Notes: a model not told the origin generated them from the letters alone. A stretch of 64,000 nt of DNA from Tupaia tana (GCA_026018925.1 JAKSZU010000008.1:10085626-10149625); one strand, 5' to 3'; shown: positions 41,046-52,094, numbered from the stretch's first letter. Program-made: numbers and translations.

Positions 41046-41600
41046 TACCTCGGTATAAAAAAGCAAGCTAAAAATAAAGCGTCGGGCAGAGAGGTCCCAT
41101 GACCCTGTGCTGATAAGCTCGTGTGTCCATCTGCTTGAGCTGTAGCCCCGACGCGTGTGAGCACAGCTCTGTCCCCATGCTCTGCTAACTCTTCCGGGAG
41201 CGTTCGGGGGCAGCGACGGCCTGCCCATCCCCTTCACCGGGCACTTGCTGGGTGTTTGGAAGGTGTTCATGGAAGCATGCTGAATGCCGTGTGATCCCGA
41301 TGGCAGAGCTGGGCTCGCTGTGTGGCCAAGGTTTCCTTAAAGGAAACGTGTGCCCATACTCGCCCAGCTCTCTGTGGGTGAAGGAACTGAGCATGCAGAG
41401 CCCTGGGATGGGCAGCCATTAGTATGACGTTCCTGAACTGTCTGTTCCTGATGAACGTACTTGTCTTGTCTCTTTTCTGCCTTCTTGCGGGAGTTAGTAT
41501 GTGGACTCCAACACGCAGCACCGTGGCTAATATGCTTCCCTCTCTCCTGTGTCGTGTCTAAAAATGATCTAAACCCAGTCTCAGTGGCACAAGTGGGAGG
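41046..41600. other. Unique interval
   Basis: About 550 bp, no gene or repeat recognised. Confidence 0.35.
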
Positions 41601-41667
41601 GCGCTGCTGTGTGGTGGCTGAGGCCACGTGGGAGGCTCGGGTTCGGTGCCCAGCCCTAACTAAATGA

Positions 41668-41751
41668 GCCAGCACGGGGCCGCGTGCCTGTCGTCCTCAC
41701 TAACTGGGAGGTGGGGCAGGGGGAGGGTAATGTGGCAAGGCCCTGTCAAAA
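41668..41751 (+). repeat. 7SL-RNA-like (Alu/B1-monomer-like) fragment
   Basis: CGCGTGCCTGTCGTCCTCAC, TAACTGGGAGGTGGGGCAGG, then AATGTGGCAAGGCCCTGTCA and A's. This follows 7SL: GCGTGCCTGTAGTCCCAGC, GGGAGGCTGAGGC, and the 3' GGCAACATAGCGAGACCCCGTC, with the S domain missing as in Alu/B1 monomers. The preceding 41610-41660 contains CTCGGGTTCGGTGCCCAGC, a possible separate tRNA-like B box. Confidence 0.55.
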
Positions 41752-41806
41752 ATATCTTCCTTTCACATGCTCTCATTCAAAAATAATACTTTAAAAAGTC
41801 CATCCA

Positions 41807-42048
41807 GGACCAATAGGTGGTGTGGAGGTTAAGGTACTGGATCCCATGTGGCTAGCTTTGTGGTTTGAGTCCCAGATCCAGTGGCTTGAGAATCACTCCA
41901 GGCACGTGTGCATGCATGCCCAAAAGCCCAAGAGGAGAGCAGAGGAGAAAGGATTACGGTGTGGCTGTCCCCCACAGGGGTGCCTTCTCACTTTCTCTCT
42001 CTCTCTTTCTCTGATGCTCTATGGCAAAAAAAAAAAAAAAAAAAAAAA
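41807..42048 (+). repeat. tRNA-derived SINE, C type
   Basis: GGACCAATAGGTGGTGTGG, GGTTTGAGTCCCAGATCC, GAGAAAGGATTACGGTGTGG, end GATGCTCTATGGCAAAAAAA with 24 A. Flanks TCCATCCA / TCCATCTA look like a TSD. Confidence 0.9.
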
Positions 42049-42483
42049 TCCATCTAAACCACCGAAAAAGATTGGCTTACCACTGCAAACATTTTCTCTT
42101 AGCTCCTAAAGGTTAAAAGTAATACTTGAGTTTTTACCTATTTAGAAACTCCAGCAGTTCCCAGGAATAGGATTATACAATCTGGAAGGGACTGATTGTC
42201 AGATGGTGCTTAAAACCTGGACACTGGCACACTGTTTGTAGCCAGCCACAGAGGGTCCACAGGCAGCCAACGCCTCTTCCTCTCCTGAGCCCGACTGCCA
42301 GAAATATTTACATGTGAAAGCGCTTCTATTCCCAGACAGATAAACTGTTTATATCATCCGAATTGCACATTTTTGTTTAGACATCATTTTCAGTTGTCTG
42401 TTCAGTGTTTCATCCTTCATCTGTAATTTTATGTATTTCCTTCACAATAAGGCTACCAGTTTCCCTTAAGGATGTTTTGCTGG
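42049..42483. other. Unique interval
   Basis: About 435 bp; nothing recognised. Confidence 0.35.
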
Positions 42484-42722
42484 GGGCCAGCTGGTGGCAG
42501 GTGGATAAGGCGGCTGCCTTCAACATGGCCAACTTCATGGTTCAAGTCCAGGATTCAGCAGCTTGAAAAACATGCCAGGCACGTGGGTGTATATACCCAA
42601 AATCTCGAGAGGAGAGTGGAGGAGAAGGGATTGTGGCGTGGTCATCCCCCTCAGGGAGGTGATTTCTTTCTCTCCTCCTCTCTCCCCTCTTTCCAGCGAG
42701 TGCCCACACCCCACAAAGTGCA
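42484..42722 (+). repeat. tRNA-derived SINE, C/A type
   Basis: GGGGCCAGCTGGTGGCAGGT, B box GGTTCAAGTCC, GAGAAGGGATTGTGGCGTGG, CGAGTGCCCACACCCCAC. No obvious TSD. Confidence 0.9.
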
Positions 42723-43278
42723 AGGATTTTCATCAGTAAAGACTGGCTTTATGGGGGGCATGGGGGCAAACAGGATTGCCAGATTTTGTAAATAAAAATA
42801 CAGGATGCTTAACATTAAATTTCAGTTAAGCAATAAATATTTTTAATGTATCTCATGCATTATTTGGAAAATACTTATCCTGAAAATGATTTGCTGTTTA
42901 GAAGTGCAGGGCACCTGGGCATGCTGCGTTTCATCTGGCCGCCCTCGGGACAGAGCCCGGTGGCAGGTGGCACCTGGGCTGGAGGCTGTGCATGGGAGCC
43001 GAGGTGGGTTCTGACCAGGGACAGGTTTCGCACATCCCCGGAGAGGCCTCGCTGGAGAATTAGATTTGGGGACTGAAGAAGGGAGGGCTCGAGGATGACG
43101 TCTAAGTTCTGAACTTCAGCCCCTTGTGGTACCGTCCCCGAGGTGGAGAAGGCAGGAGGCGGGTGGCTGTGCGCGGCGGTGTCCACTGACGGGCTTTACA
43201 GACATCCAGGTGGAGAGGCGGACGTCTGGTCCTACATAAGCTCAAAACCATCGCATCTGGTTTTGGTTTTCATTTTTT
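42723..43278. other. Unique interval
   Basis: About 555 bp, moderately GC-rich from 42,930; short frames on both strands are unsupported. Confidence 0.35.
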
Positions 43279-43450
43279 GTTTTCAAGGTTCATCTATTCA
43301 TTTCTTCCATGAGAGAGAGACGGGGGAAGGGGTGTCATGTATACACACTCCTGGCGTGCACGGGGAGGACCCAGGACAGGAACCCGGGACCTTCCCACGT
43401 GGGTCCAGCATCGCTGAGTGTTGGGTGCCCACCGTGCCACTGACTGGCCT
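43279..43450 (-). repeat. tRNA-derived SINE, E type
   Basis: Antisense: TTTTCAAGGTTCATCTATTC, GAGAGAGAGACGGGGGAAGG, GAACCCGGGACCTTCCCACG, head GCCACTGACTGGCC. Confidence 0.8.
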
Positions 43451-44025
43451 CATCGTGTCTGTTTGATCCATCTCCATGGCTTCCAGCCTCTCCCCCCCTT
43501 CCCTATCTAGTGTCTGTGCAAAGGGAAGGGAAGGGGGCGATTGGGAGAGTGGTCGGGGCAGGCTGCCTGCCGTCTGTGTAAACATTTACCCTCCCGGTAA
43601 GCCACTGCTAAGAAGAGACATGGAGGTAAGCGAAGCAGTGAGACTAGAGAATATCTCGCCGTGTAACAGGCTTCTGGGGGCCTCTGCTGCAGTGTCTTCA
43701 GGGTTGCATTTCAGGGCACAGTGAAACAACACAGGCTCCGCATGGCGTGGCCATGTGGGCAGTCAAGGAGGGAAGAGAAATCGGGCTCAAAAGTGCCTCC
43801 CGGTCGCAGCGTTTATAAACTCAAATACGATACTTAGACCACGCCATGCCTCACTTAAGTATTTCTTGAAATTTGAACCCCCAAAAGAAATGATTTCATT
43901 ATCAGGAAAAGCTAAGGGTATATAAGCACAGTTGTGATATTGCATTTCTTGATTAAAAAGACTCATCTTTTTTTGGGGAAAAGTGGGCTACATATATCAT
44001 AATTTCTCTTGAAATGGTATTTGTG
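43451..44025. other. Unique interval
   Basis: About 575 bp; nothing recognised beyond short unsupported frames. Confidence 0.35.
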
Positions 44026-44205
44026 TGGGGCTGGCAGGTGGCGTGATGGTTAAAGGCACTGGATTCCCACATGGCCGATCGCGGTTAGAGTCCTAGACCT
44101 GGCGGCTAGCTTTCTCCCTTTCCCTTTCTCTGCCTTTCTCTAGCCAAACTAAAAAAGAATAATGACACATGGAATTAATTAAATAATTCTTTAAAAAATA
44201 AAAAA
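44026..44205 (+). repeat. tRNA-derived SINE, B type with TSD
   Basis: GTGGGGCTGGCAGGTGGCG, AGAGTCCTAGACCTGGCGG, AAATAATTCTTTAAAAAATA tail. TSD GAAATGGYATTTGT at 44011-44024 and 44206-44219 (one transition). Confidence 0.93.
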
Positions 44206-44246
44206 GAAATGGCATTTGTCCAAAAAGTTTATTTACCTTCTTAAAT

Positions 44247-44376
44247 AAAGGTCTTCAAAATTTCATGAAAATGCATCTTCTGCAAAAACAATGCATGGAT
44301 TTCAAAATTTTTGCACCCGAATCAACTCAGACTTTAATTTCCTTTGTCTACAAACATTTTGAAGTGTCTTCATGTG
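44247..44376 (+). mobile_element. Palindromic MITE-like element, copy 2 (uninterrupted)
   Basis: About 130 bp: AAAGGTCTTCAAAATTTCAT at one end and CATTTTGAAGTGTCTTC at the other form inverted ends. Internal GCATGGATTTCAAAATTTTT and GCACCCGAATCAACTCAG match the other copies. Confidence 0.75.
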
Positions 44377-44699
44377 CATTAGTCGCCTCCTAGTCCTCAA
44401 TTTCCCTTTCCAGGGCTTCCGTTACCTGCGGTCTAAAAACTTAAACGATTTGTAAGTTTTAGTTGTGGACCATTGAGTAGCATTGCTGAAGTCTTACCTG
44501 TCCTGCTCCATCCCACCTGGAACACAAATCATCTCTCCGTCCAGCCACACTGCACATACTACGTACCTGTCACTTAGTAACCGTCCTGATTACCAGATCA
44601 AAGAATCATAGTATATACAGGGCTTTTCCTAACTGCAGTTTCAGGCCTCCTGGGGGTTCTGGGACATGACTGGAGCGACTGCAGTGATGAAATTCCATA

Positions 44700-44825
44700 T
44701 TAGGTCGCATCTGGTGTCATCAAAATGCAAAACTCGAGGTTTTACTGGATGTAGGGCCCAATAACCTGTATTTTAAACAAACTTCCTTGTCATTTTTGTG
44801 AACTAGCACATTTGGAAAATACTGG
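44700..44825 (+). mobile_element. hAT-Charlie fragment (MER5-group), 3' part
   Basis: ATGTAGGGCCCAATAACCTG, TATTTTAAACAAACTTCCTT and AGCACATTTGGAAAATACTGG match the second half of MER5B/MER58-type elements. Subfamily uncertain. Confidence 0.55.
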
Positions 44826-44858
44826 TTTGAGTGAAAGGACGGGAGCTGTAATTGTTGG

Positions 44859-45099
44859 GACCAGCAGCTGGCATGGTGGTGAAGGTGCTGGATTCCCGCA
44901 TGGCCAACCATGGCAGCTTGAGAATCAGGCTGGGTGCACGCCCGAAATCTTGAGAAGAGAATGGAGGAGAAGGGATTGCAGCATGGCCACCCCCCTACCC
45001 CCCGGAGTGGTGATTTCTCACTTTCTCTCTGTGTCTCGGTCTCTCTCCAGCAAGCATATTTACCATGGCAAAAAACCTAAAAAAAAAAAAAAAAAAAGT
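44859..45099 (+). repeat. tRNA-derived SINE, C type, lacking its B box
   Basis: Head GGACCAGCAGCTGGCATGG is intact, but CCAACCATGG runs straight into CAGCTTGAGAATCA, removing the GTTCAAGTCC B box. TSD TGTAAKTGTTG at 44848-44858 and 45100-45110; 19-bp A tail. Confidence 0.9.
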
Positions 45100-45110
45100 T
45101 GTAAGTGTTG

Positions 45111-45320
45111 AGGCCAGATGGTGGCTGGGTGGCTAAGCACAACCTTCTCTGAGACTGTCCCACATAGGCAGCCCGGAGACCCCGCTGACTCCATGGAACA
45201 CACGTGTACCCATGGCTGAGTGTGAATTGCAGCATCAGGCCCCCATCGGGGGCACTGTCTCTCTCCCTCTTTCTCTTTCTCTCTATCAGAGAAGAAATAA
45301 ATGAGTAAACTTTATAATAA
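45111..45320 (+). repeat. tRNA-derived SINE, E type, plus orientation
   Basis: AGGCCAGATGGTGGCTGGGT, GTGTACCCATGGCTGAGTG, CAGGCCCCCATCGGGGGCAC, end GAAATAAATGAGTAAACTTT. The target TTGTAATTATTG follows at 45322, the third copy of the same site. Confidence 0.85.
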
Positions 45321-45419
45321 GTTGTAATTATTGGACTTCGACTATATTAAAGTTGCGAAGACGGAGACTTTGAAGGGCTTCAGGAGAAATAATTGCACAT
45401 AGATTCTTTTATTCGGGAA

Positions 45420-45960
45420 ATAATTCAGCATGGTGTGTTGAGTGCCTCTTGGGCTTGGCAGTGTCCTCAGTGGAATGACATGAAGCCAGAGCTGCACCTG
45501 GAATAGGTGGGGACGGAGAAGGTGTGTGCAGCTTTGCTCAGGGGCCAGGCCAGTTTTAGCAGAGCTTGCTGTCTGAGAAATGGCACACTGGAAACAAGAA
45601 AGCAGCCTGTTCCAGGAAGCGAGCAGGCGCGAGGGCAGGCAGGAGGTACGAGAGGCCCGAGGGTACTGGGTTTCCGTGTGGCTGGCCTAAAGCATGACTG
45701 GAATGAGAGGAGCAGCTTATAACACCAGGAAGAGAAGTTGTCAGGAGCACTCGCTAAGTTCTGTGCGCACAGCAAGCAGCAAGGAAACGAGAGAGAGAAA
45801 CTCGTAGCTGTGTTTGGAGACAGCGGGAACGGCAGTGTGGAGACGCGGGGCGTTGGTACGGGTGCGTAGGTGAGACCGGGGGCGGACTGGGAGGGCGGCC
45901 GGCCGCAGTAGGCCTGGAGGAGAGTCAGTGGGATGGGGAGAGGAATGGGAGTCAGGCACT
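45420..45960 (+). repeat. L2 LINE fragment, diverged
   Basis: GTGTTGAGTGCCTCTTGGGC, GGCAGTGTCCTCAGTGGAA, GCCTGTTCCAGGAAGCGAGC and GTGTGGCTGGCCTAAAGCAT follow L2 3' order. Boundaries are approximate. Confidence 0.5.
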
Positions 45961-45999
45961 TGCATTCATTGTTTTATAATTGTTATGTAAATATTACTT

Positions 46000-46228
46000 C
46001 ATTATTCATGATAGGGAGTGCATGTGAGAGAGAGGGAGAGAGATGCCCTTGACAGGATCTCGTCACACCTCAGTCCCTGTCCCCTACCCTCCAGCTCACT
46101 GAGATCTGGCACACACGCGTGCATGTGCCTGTCGTGTTTGCAGCCTGACCCAGGGATCCGAACCCACAGTAGGCAATGTGGTCTCCAGCCCTGCAGTGCA
46201 GTTTCCTGACTGTGCCAGTAGGCTGGGC
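46000..46228 (-). repeat. tRNA-derived SINE, E/D type
   Basis: Antisense: TTCATTATTCATGATAGGG, GAGAGAGAGGGAGAGAGATG, GGGATCCGAACCCACAGTAG, head GCCAGTAGGCTGGGC. Confidence 0.8.
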
Positions 46229-47446
46229 ATCAGGCACTAATTCTCACGTGTCCTGAGCAGGCCAGCCCGGCTACTCCTTGGGAGAATGTGTATGTTTGAC
46301 AGGAAATCTGCAGATCTCCCCAGGCTTCGGGTGCAAATGCTCCCTTAAAGTGATCGAGAAGAGAGAATGTCCTGTTTGCTAATAATGTGGCGAGTGCTCT
46401 GTTCCTTCAGCGCTCGAAAGGCACAGAGGGTCAGGCCCGACCAGCTACTGTGACGTGGCGTCGGGTTAGACCACAGTCCTTCCGGCCATCTGCATGTCCT
46501 CATGGCCAGCCCACGCTCTGGGCCCTTCCACTGAGCCTCCCTTTCAGGAAGTTTGGTGGGATATCAGGCAGCCACATCACTATGGTGGAGTTCTACTTCC
46601 TTTCCAGCCTCACCCTCTCCTTCTAGACCTGAGGAAACACTATTTCAGAACACAGCCCAGTACATTTACCTCATTGGCAACGTGACAGAGACCAAGGACG
46701 CTTCTAGTCTCTTAACTCGCTCCTCCTGGTCTGCTGGTCGTCTGTGCAGCCAGCTTCCAGACACGTGTGGGAGCTGAGCAAGGGTAACGGAGCTCACCGG
46801 TGGGAGTCGGGGCGCTGGAACCTGGACTTGGCGCTTAGCCACTGTCTGTGCCCAGGGTTTCACCTGCTTCAAACTAAGATGATACAGTAACCAGTTAGAC
46901 TGTTAATCAGCTGGCAAGGTGACACGTCACAGTGCTTATCCCATTCGCCACGGCTGCTGGCCGCCGCTGCTCCGTGTGAGAGCCTTGTCTCTGACCTGGC
47001 CTTCCTTGGAAACCCACCTTCTCGCCACCACACCCTGCGCCGCTGTGCCGTGTCTCCAGCGTTGTAGAGCTGGGGGCCGCCTGCCTTCCCTACGCCAAGC
47101 CGCCTGGCCTCTGCCTGTGTTGTGAACGTCCGCACATCAAGCCTCTGCGCTCCAGGCTTGCTGACAGTAACTAGTTTGTGTAAATACGTTTTATTAACAT
47201 CAAACTCTGAAATAGATACGTCTGGGACACTAGAACAAACAGCGACGTGTGGGCTACGATCCCTGACCGTGTTGCAGAACCTCGCGCCTCCATCCTGTCT
47301 GTGATTCGGGCAGGCATGAGTACTTTCCCATTTCAGTATCTCTGAACTCAGTCGGTGGCATCTTAATCATTTTAAAAGTAGTCATTCTTTTTATATCTTT
47401 ATTTTAAGATGGCACATAAAATACTAGTATAAAAATCAATGGTATC
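46229..47446. other. Unique interval
   Basis: About 1.2 kb with several short frames and no recognised protein. Possible weak MIR text near 46800-46890. Confidence 0.35.
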
Positions 47447-47545
47447 TGGGGGGCCCATGGTACTGTGGTCAAAGCCTATGCATTGGGAGCTGGCTCCCAC
47501 AAGCCCAGCTGTGGTTTGAGTCCTGACCATGGCAGCTTGAGAAAC

Positions 47546-47592
<47 letters not shown>

Positions 47593-47800
47593 CTGTGTGT
47601 GTGTGTATGTACGCACTTGTGTGTGTATGTACGCACTTGTGTGTGTGCGTGCGCACATATGTGTGTGCGCATGCATGCACACAGAATCCTCCCAAGGGGA
47701 AATGGAGAATGGATTGCGGTGTGCCCTTGCCCCACTGGAGGGTGCGTCTCTCTCTCCATCTCTCTGTGAATGCATGCACCCTCGAGTCATCAAAAAATAA
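47447..47800 (+). repeat. tRNA-derived SINE, D type, with expanded (TG)n
   Basis: Head GGGGGCCCATGGTACTGTGG, B box GGTTTGAGTCC, then an internal TG tract (47548-47680) in place of the usual short GTGTGCGTGC, then GGATTGCGGTGTGCCCTTGC and CATGCACCCTCGAGTCATCA. The microsatellite grew inside the SINE. Confidence 0.87.
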
Positions 47801-48616
47801 GCCAGTAATATCTGAGAGTCAGTGTATACTGATCTTTAAGTCAGCTTGCTAATTCCTCTGTATGGTAACTTACCTCTCGTAGTAGTCCCCTTTGTAAACT
47901 AAATCTACAGAAAAAAATTTTGAGTTGATCATTGGCTAAAAATCTAGTATTTAATTGCTTGTAGAGAAACAATCATTTTGTGTTCTGTGGAAAGAAAGGG
48001 AGACTACTGAGAAGTGCTGGATGTGTCCGGTGTTGACGTGCTTTTCCGTCAGTGACGCACTGATCAATGTGCCCCTCGCGTCCTGCTAAACAGCCAGCTT
48101 TCTAAACCCGGGCTTCTGAGGCCGGACCTATGCTAGACTTTGTCAGGTTGCTTTGGGTGCTCTTGAAAGATTGTAGCTGATTTCCAAGCGTGATCCCTCC
48201 CTGGGCGGGTGCGTGCGAATGTAGCTGCAGAAGCGGCGGAGAGGCCTGCTCACGTCCTCCAGGGCAGCCCGGCAGACGGTTACCGGGACAATTGTTCTCA
48301 ATGTGTATCCTGCCTCTGACGGCGATTCAGAATGCCAGATGCCAAGGGAAATCTAAATCCCTCATCGAGTACTGATTTCACAATGCCGGCCGCCCGCTGC
48401 CCCTCGATGGAGAAGAGCACGGAGTGCTCTGGGCGCCTGGGTCCTAGAACCGTAGGCGGGGACCGCCACCCTGCCTTTCCCAGCGCAGAGTACGTCCACG
48501 CTGCGTGAGGCTGTGGGGTTGCCTCGGAGAGAAACAGAAAACGTCAGATTTCTGTTCATTTGGGGTGATGATTGAGGTCAGGGGAGTTACTATTTTGAAG
48601 CAGCTCCTAAAAAGAT
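47801..48616. other. Unique interval
   Basis: About 815 bp; AT-rich, then GC-rich at 48,190-48,500. No gene or repeat recognised. Confidence 0.35.
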
Positions 48617-48775
48617 GTTTTTAAGTTTCTTTCTTCACTTCAGAGAGAGAGAGATGCACCCTCTGTGCTGCAGCCCCCACCCCACCCCTCAGGCGGCCTG
48701 GATGCCCTGCTTTGGCAGGGAAGTCTCGGGATGTGAACCCGGAACCATGCCCCTGTGCCACCGCCTGTCCCTGTA
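48617..48775 (-). repeat. tRNA-derived SINE, E type
   Basis: Antisense: TTTTTAAGTTTCTTTCTTCA, GAGAGAGAGAGATGCACCCT, GATGTGAACCCGGAACCATG, head GTGCCACCGCCTGTCCC. Confidence 0.8.
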
Positions 48776-49148
48776 CAAGTGGGTACATCCTGGATACAGT
48801 CACACGCTTTGTCCAACTCGTGGGGGCGGAGGGCCAGGAGGAACAGGGCTGAGGCTGTGACAGGGACCCGCAGGACACACACGGCATCCTCTGTTAGCAT
48901 GACGTCAGGGCACACTCGGTGTGTTACAGGCGACAGTCTCCCCCAGCCCCATCTTACACGGTGTCCGAGGAGTGGGGAGGACCCCACACTCAGAGCCACA
49001 GAATTTGAGCAGGGACGGCTTGTTTGTTTGACTGTTTGCTTTACAGCGAGCTGGAGGCCCAGAGAAAGCTAAGGAGCTGCTGGGGGTACTCAGGGCAGTG
49101 CTGGGACAGAGGTCCCCAGCTCGCTTGCTCGTTGACTGTGTCTACATG
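48776..49148. other. Unique interval
   Basis: About 370 bp; nothing recognised. Confidence 0.35.
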
Positions 49149-49162
49149 AATAAGACCGATTT

Positions 49163-49436
49163 TTTTTTTTTTTTTTTGAGAGATTTTTTTTGCTATAGGG
49201 CACGTGCGCTCACCAGGCAGACAGAGAGAGACATTAGAGACAGAAAGCGAGAAATCACCCCCCCCAAGGGGGAATGGCCACGCCGCAATCCCTTCTCTTC
49301 CATTCTCCTCTCGGGATCTTGGGCACGCACGCACACATGCCTGGCGTGAGTTTTAAGCCTCCGGGTCCGGGACGCGAACTACGGTCGACTACGTGGGAGT
49401 CCAGTGACATAGCCATTACGCTAACTGCTGGTTCCC
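49163..49436 (-). repeat. tRNA-derived SINE, A type, young, 14-bp perfect TSD
   Basis: Near-consensus antisense copy. AATAAGACCGATTT at 49149-49162 and 49437-49450 is a perfect TSD. TTTTAAGCCTCCGGGTCCGG and ACGCGAACTACGGTCGAC keep the B box region. Confidence 0.95.
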
Positions 49437-49892
49437 AATAAGACCGATTTAAACTCAGTGGTCTGTTGTATTAGGGTTTCTGTGGAAACCTCCTCTTGCT
49501 AGCTTAAGCAAAAAAAATGAAGAATTTATTGGAAGGAAGCTGAGGTATTGCACAGAGTTGCACAAAACTGAAGAAAGAGCTGACCAAGCGAGACTGAGCT
49601 GAGGAGGAACCAGGCAGTCTGGGCCACTCAGGAGCCACCCGGCTTGGAGGGCTTGGAGGGCTCCTGCCGCCGAGGCAGCCTCCACCCCGACACGCTCCAG
49701 TCTCTCTCTGGTCTAAATATGAGGCTGTGAAAGGCCGTTCCCTGTCAAAGAGGCAGCGGAGGCAGGCCCCACTCACATGGGCCTCTCGGACCAGTCCCCC
49801 TGCACACCCCATCCCGCCTCTCCTATTATTTTGCTTGTGATTTCTTCACTGTGCTTATCCCCATGGGAAAGTCCACATGTACTTGTCCCCCG

Positions 49893-49981
49893 CAGAGATT
49901 GAAAAATCCTGATGCCCAAGCCTAACCCTCAGAGATACTGATTTAATTGGAGTGGAGTGGGACCAGGGCATATGCATTTCT
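49893..49981 (+). mobile_element. hAT-Charlie fragment (MER5-group)
   Basis: AACCCTCAGAGATACTGATT and TAATTGGAGTGGAGTGGGAC correspond to the CCCCAGAGTTTCTGATTCAG, TAGGTCTGGGGTGGGGCC centre of that group. It is cut off on the right by a SINE. Confidence 0.5.
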
Positions 49982-49987
49982 CTTTTT

Positions 49988-50219
49988 CTGTTTTATTGTC
50001 AATGAAGTGTGCATGCTCCAGAGAGAGACAGGAAGAGAGAGGGAGAGGGAGAAAGCACCTCTTTATGGGGTGTGGTCATGCAGCAATCCCTTTCCCATTT
50101 CTCCATCCTGCTGGGATTTGGGGCACGAACGTGTGCATGGCGTGTTTTCCAAGCCTCTCGAGCTGTGATTGGCCACGTGGGATCCAGCTCCCTTACCCGG
50201 TAGGCCACAGGGCCAGGTC
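49988..50219 (-). repeat. tRNA-derived SINE, D type, B box disrupted
   Basis: Antisense: TTTATTGTCAATGAAGTGTG, GCATGGCGTGTTTTCCAAGC, then CTCTCGAGCTGTGATTGGCC with the usual CCAGGATTCAAACC missing, head CACAGGGCCAGGTCC. Confidence 0.83.
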
Positions 50220-50459
50220 CATCTGCTTGTCCTGCGAGCGCCCACGTCCTCGTGCACAGCCTTCTGTAGGGACAGAGCAGATGCAGAACGCGCTGTTGTG
50301 GTCAGTGCACTGAAATGTCTTTCAGTGACTTTAGAACGGCAGATCTAGAAAGGGGTGTTAGGAAATGATGACGCACTTGTAAGTCACACGTGTACGTGAT
50401 TTGGACCAGAGCCCTTGCAGTGTGGGCTCTTGCTGGGTCTCTGGGTGTATTTTCTCGGT

Positions 50460-50590
50460 TGACCTTAATACGGCCCGTGGAGTAGATGGCAGTATCCTCA
50501 TTTTCCAGGTAAGTCCGTGGAGGCTGGGGGATTAAGTAACTTCCCATGTGCAGCAGCTTGGGCTTCAAACAGCCTGTGCTCACAGTTCTT
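50460..50590 (-). repeat. MIR fragment
   Basis: Antisense: TATCCTCATTTTCCAGGTAA, GGGGATTAAGTAACTTCCCA, GGCTTCAAACAGCCTGTGCT. Confidence 0.65.
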
Positions 50591-50905
50591 TGGTAAATGA
50601 CCACTGGGCCAACCCACTCTGTCCAATGGGCGCCCTTGAAGGCTCTGCCCATAGGATTTGCCACCTCTATGGAGGCCAGCCTCGGGGAGGTGGACTCCAG
50701 CCGCATGGGGCTGCCCAGTGTTGGGATGTGTTATCAAGGGAGAACACGCTTTCAGCAGAAGAGACAGGCAAGAAAGAGGATCTCAATTACTGCAAGAAAA
50801 GCAGAATTTACTGCACCTTCAAGGCTAATTAATTAAGGAAATGTGAAGAACGTAAATGTGTGAGTGTCTGACCCTAACAATAGTTTATTTAAAAGACAAG
50901 AAAGA

Positions 50906-51155
50906 GGGGCCAACTGGTGACATGGTGGTTAAGGCACTGGATCCCACATGGCCGACCATGGTTCAAGCCCTGGACCTGGTGGCTTGAAAATCATGCCGGG
51001 TGCATGTGTGTGTGTGCCCAAAATCCTGAGAGGAGGTGGAAGAGAAGGGACTGTCATGTGGCCATCCCTTCTTGGGAAGGGGGGCGGTGATTTCTCACTT
51101 TCCCTCTCTCTAGTGAATGCATGTGCCCTGTGGCAAAAGCCCCCAAAAAAGAAGA
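50906..51155 (+). repeat. tRNA-derived SINE, C type, reference copy
   Basis: GGGGCCAACTGGTGACATGG, B box GGTTCAAGCCC, CTTGAAAATCATGCCGGGTG, GGCGGTGATTTCTCACTTTC, end CCCTGTGGCAAAAGCCCCC. Flanks AGACAAGAAAGAGG / AGATGAGAAAGAGG. Confidence 0.92.
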
Positions 51156-52094
51156 AGATGAGAAAGAGGAGGGGGAGAGGAGATTTTAATTTTTTGTCTA
51201 TCTGAGAAATTGAGATGTAACTTGGGACTTGCAGTTTTGGAGTCTGTTATGTGAATGACCCGCTCTGTGGCATTTGTCATAAAAACGATGGACTGGAACA
51301 GGCTTCATGCAGGAGGATGGGAGTCCTCCCTGTCAGGGTGATTCGGAAAGGACTGATTGTTACACAGAGAGTAGGATGGACGGCAGGCTGCTGAGCGTTC
51401 TTGAAGAAAGAGTCTGTAATCCTTTTGGGTTTAACCATTAGGCAAATTGGCTTCCTGGTTTCAGAAAGAGAAAATACAGCCACAAAGAGAAAAACCCAGG
51501 CCCGTGGGAACAAGTAACTTCCTCCTCCTGAGACAGCTTAAACCCCTAATCTTCCTTTCATGAGGTCTAGGCCTTTCCTGCTCAGCATGAGGCGGGCTGG
51601 GGAGAAATCCAAGAGGCCGCTGAGCCTGGCAGAGAACCTGCTAGTCCGCGGGGTAACGCACACACGTTGTTTGGAAAATGGCTCTTGACGCAGAGAAACT
51701 GCACGGAGGCAGTGGCACGATTCTGTCTCCACCTGGGAATGCAAGGTCTGGAGAATTGGCCCTGCCTCCACTCTGCTTCTTTATCTCTGCTCTTTCTACG
51801 TCACATGCCTAGAGGCTGAAAAACAGAATGCTTCATTTTTCACGCAGGTGATGACAGAACAGAAAAAAAACTTAAGCCAACTGAAAAAGCAGCCTCTGCC
51901 TCTGCACAATTCATTTTCCTGCCAAGTATGTGAGCGTGGACTGCAAGGACAATAACGCGACTGAGCGGTTACCTCGCCCCGGGGAGACTAGTGAGTGAGG
52001 AGAAGACCTGAAATCCTGACAGCTTAGGTTTCAGAATAGTGATTACAGGGTTGGAATGGAGGTGGAGGTGGGGGCGGGGCACATCGGATATTAT
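51156..52094. other. Unique interval
   Basis: About 940 bp SINE-free; no gene or repeat recognised. Confidence 0.35.

Noticed and set aside
47465-47852. Cysteine/valine-rich and histidine/threonine-rich frames
   Set aside because: They are translations of the TG/CA microsatellite in three frames on both strands.
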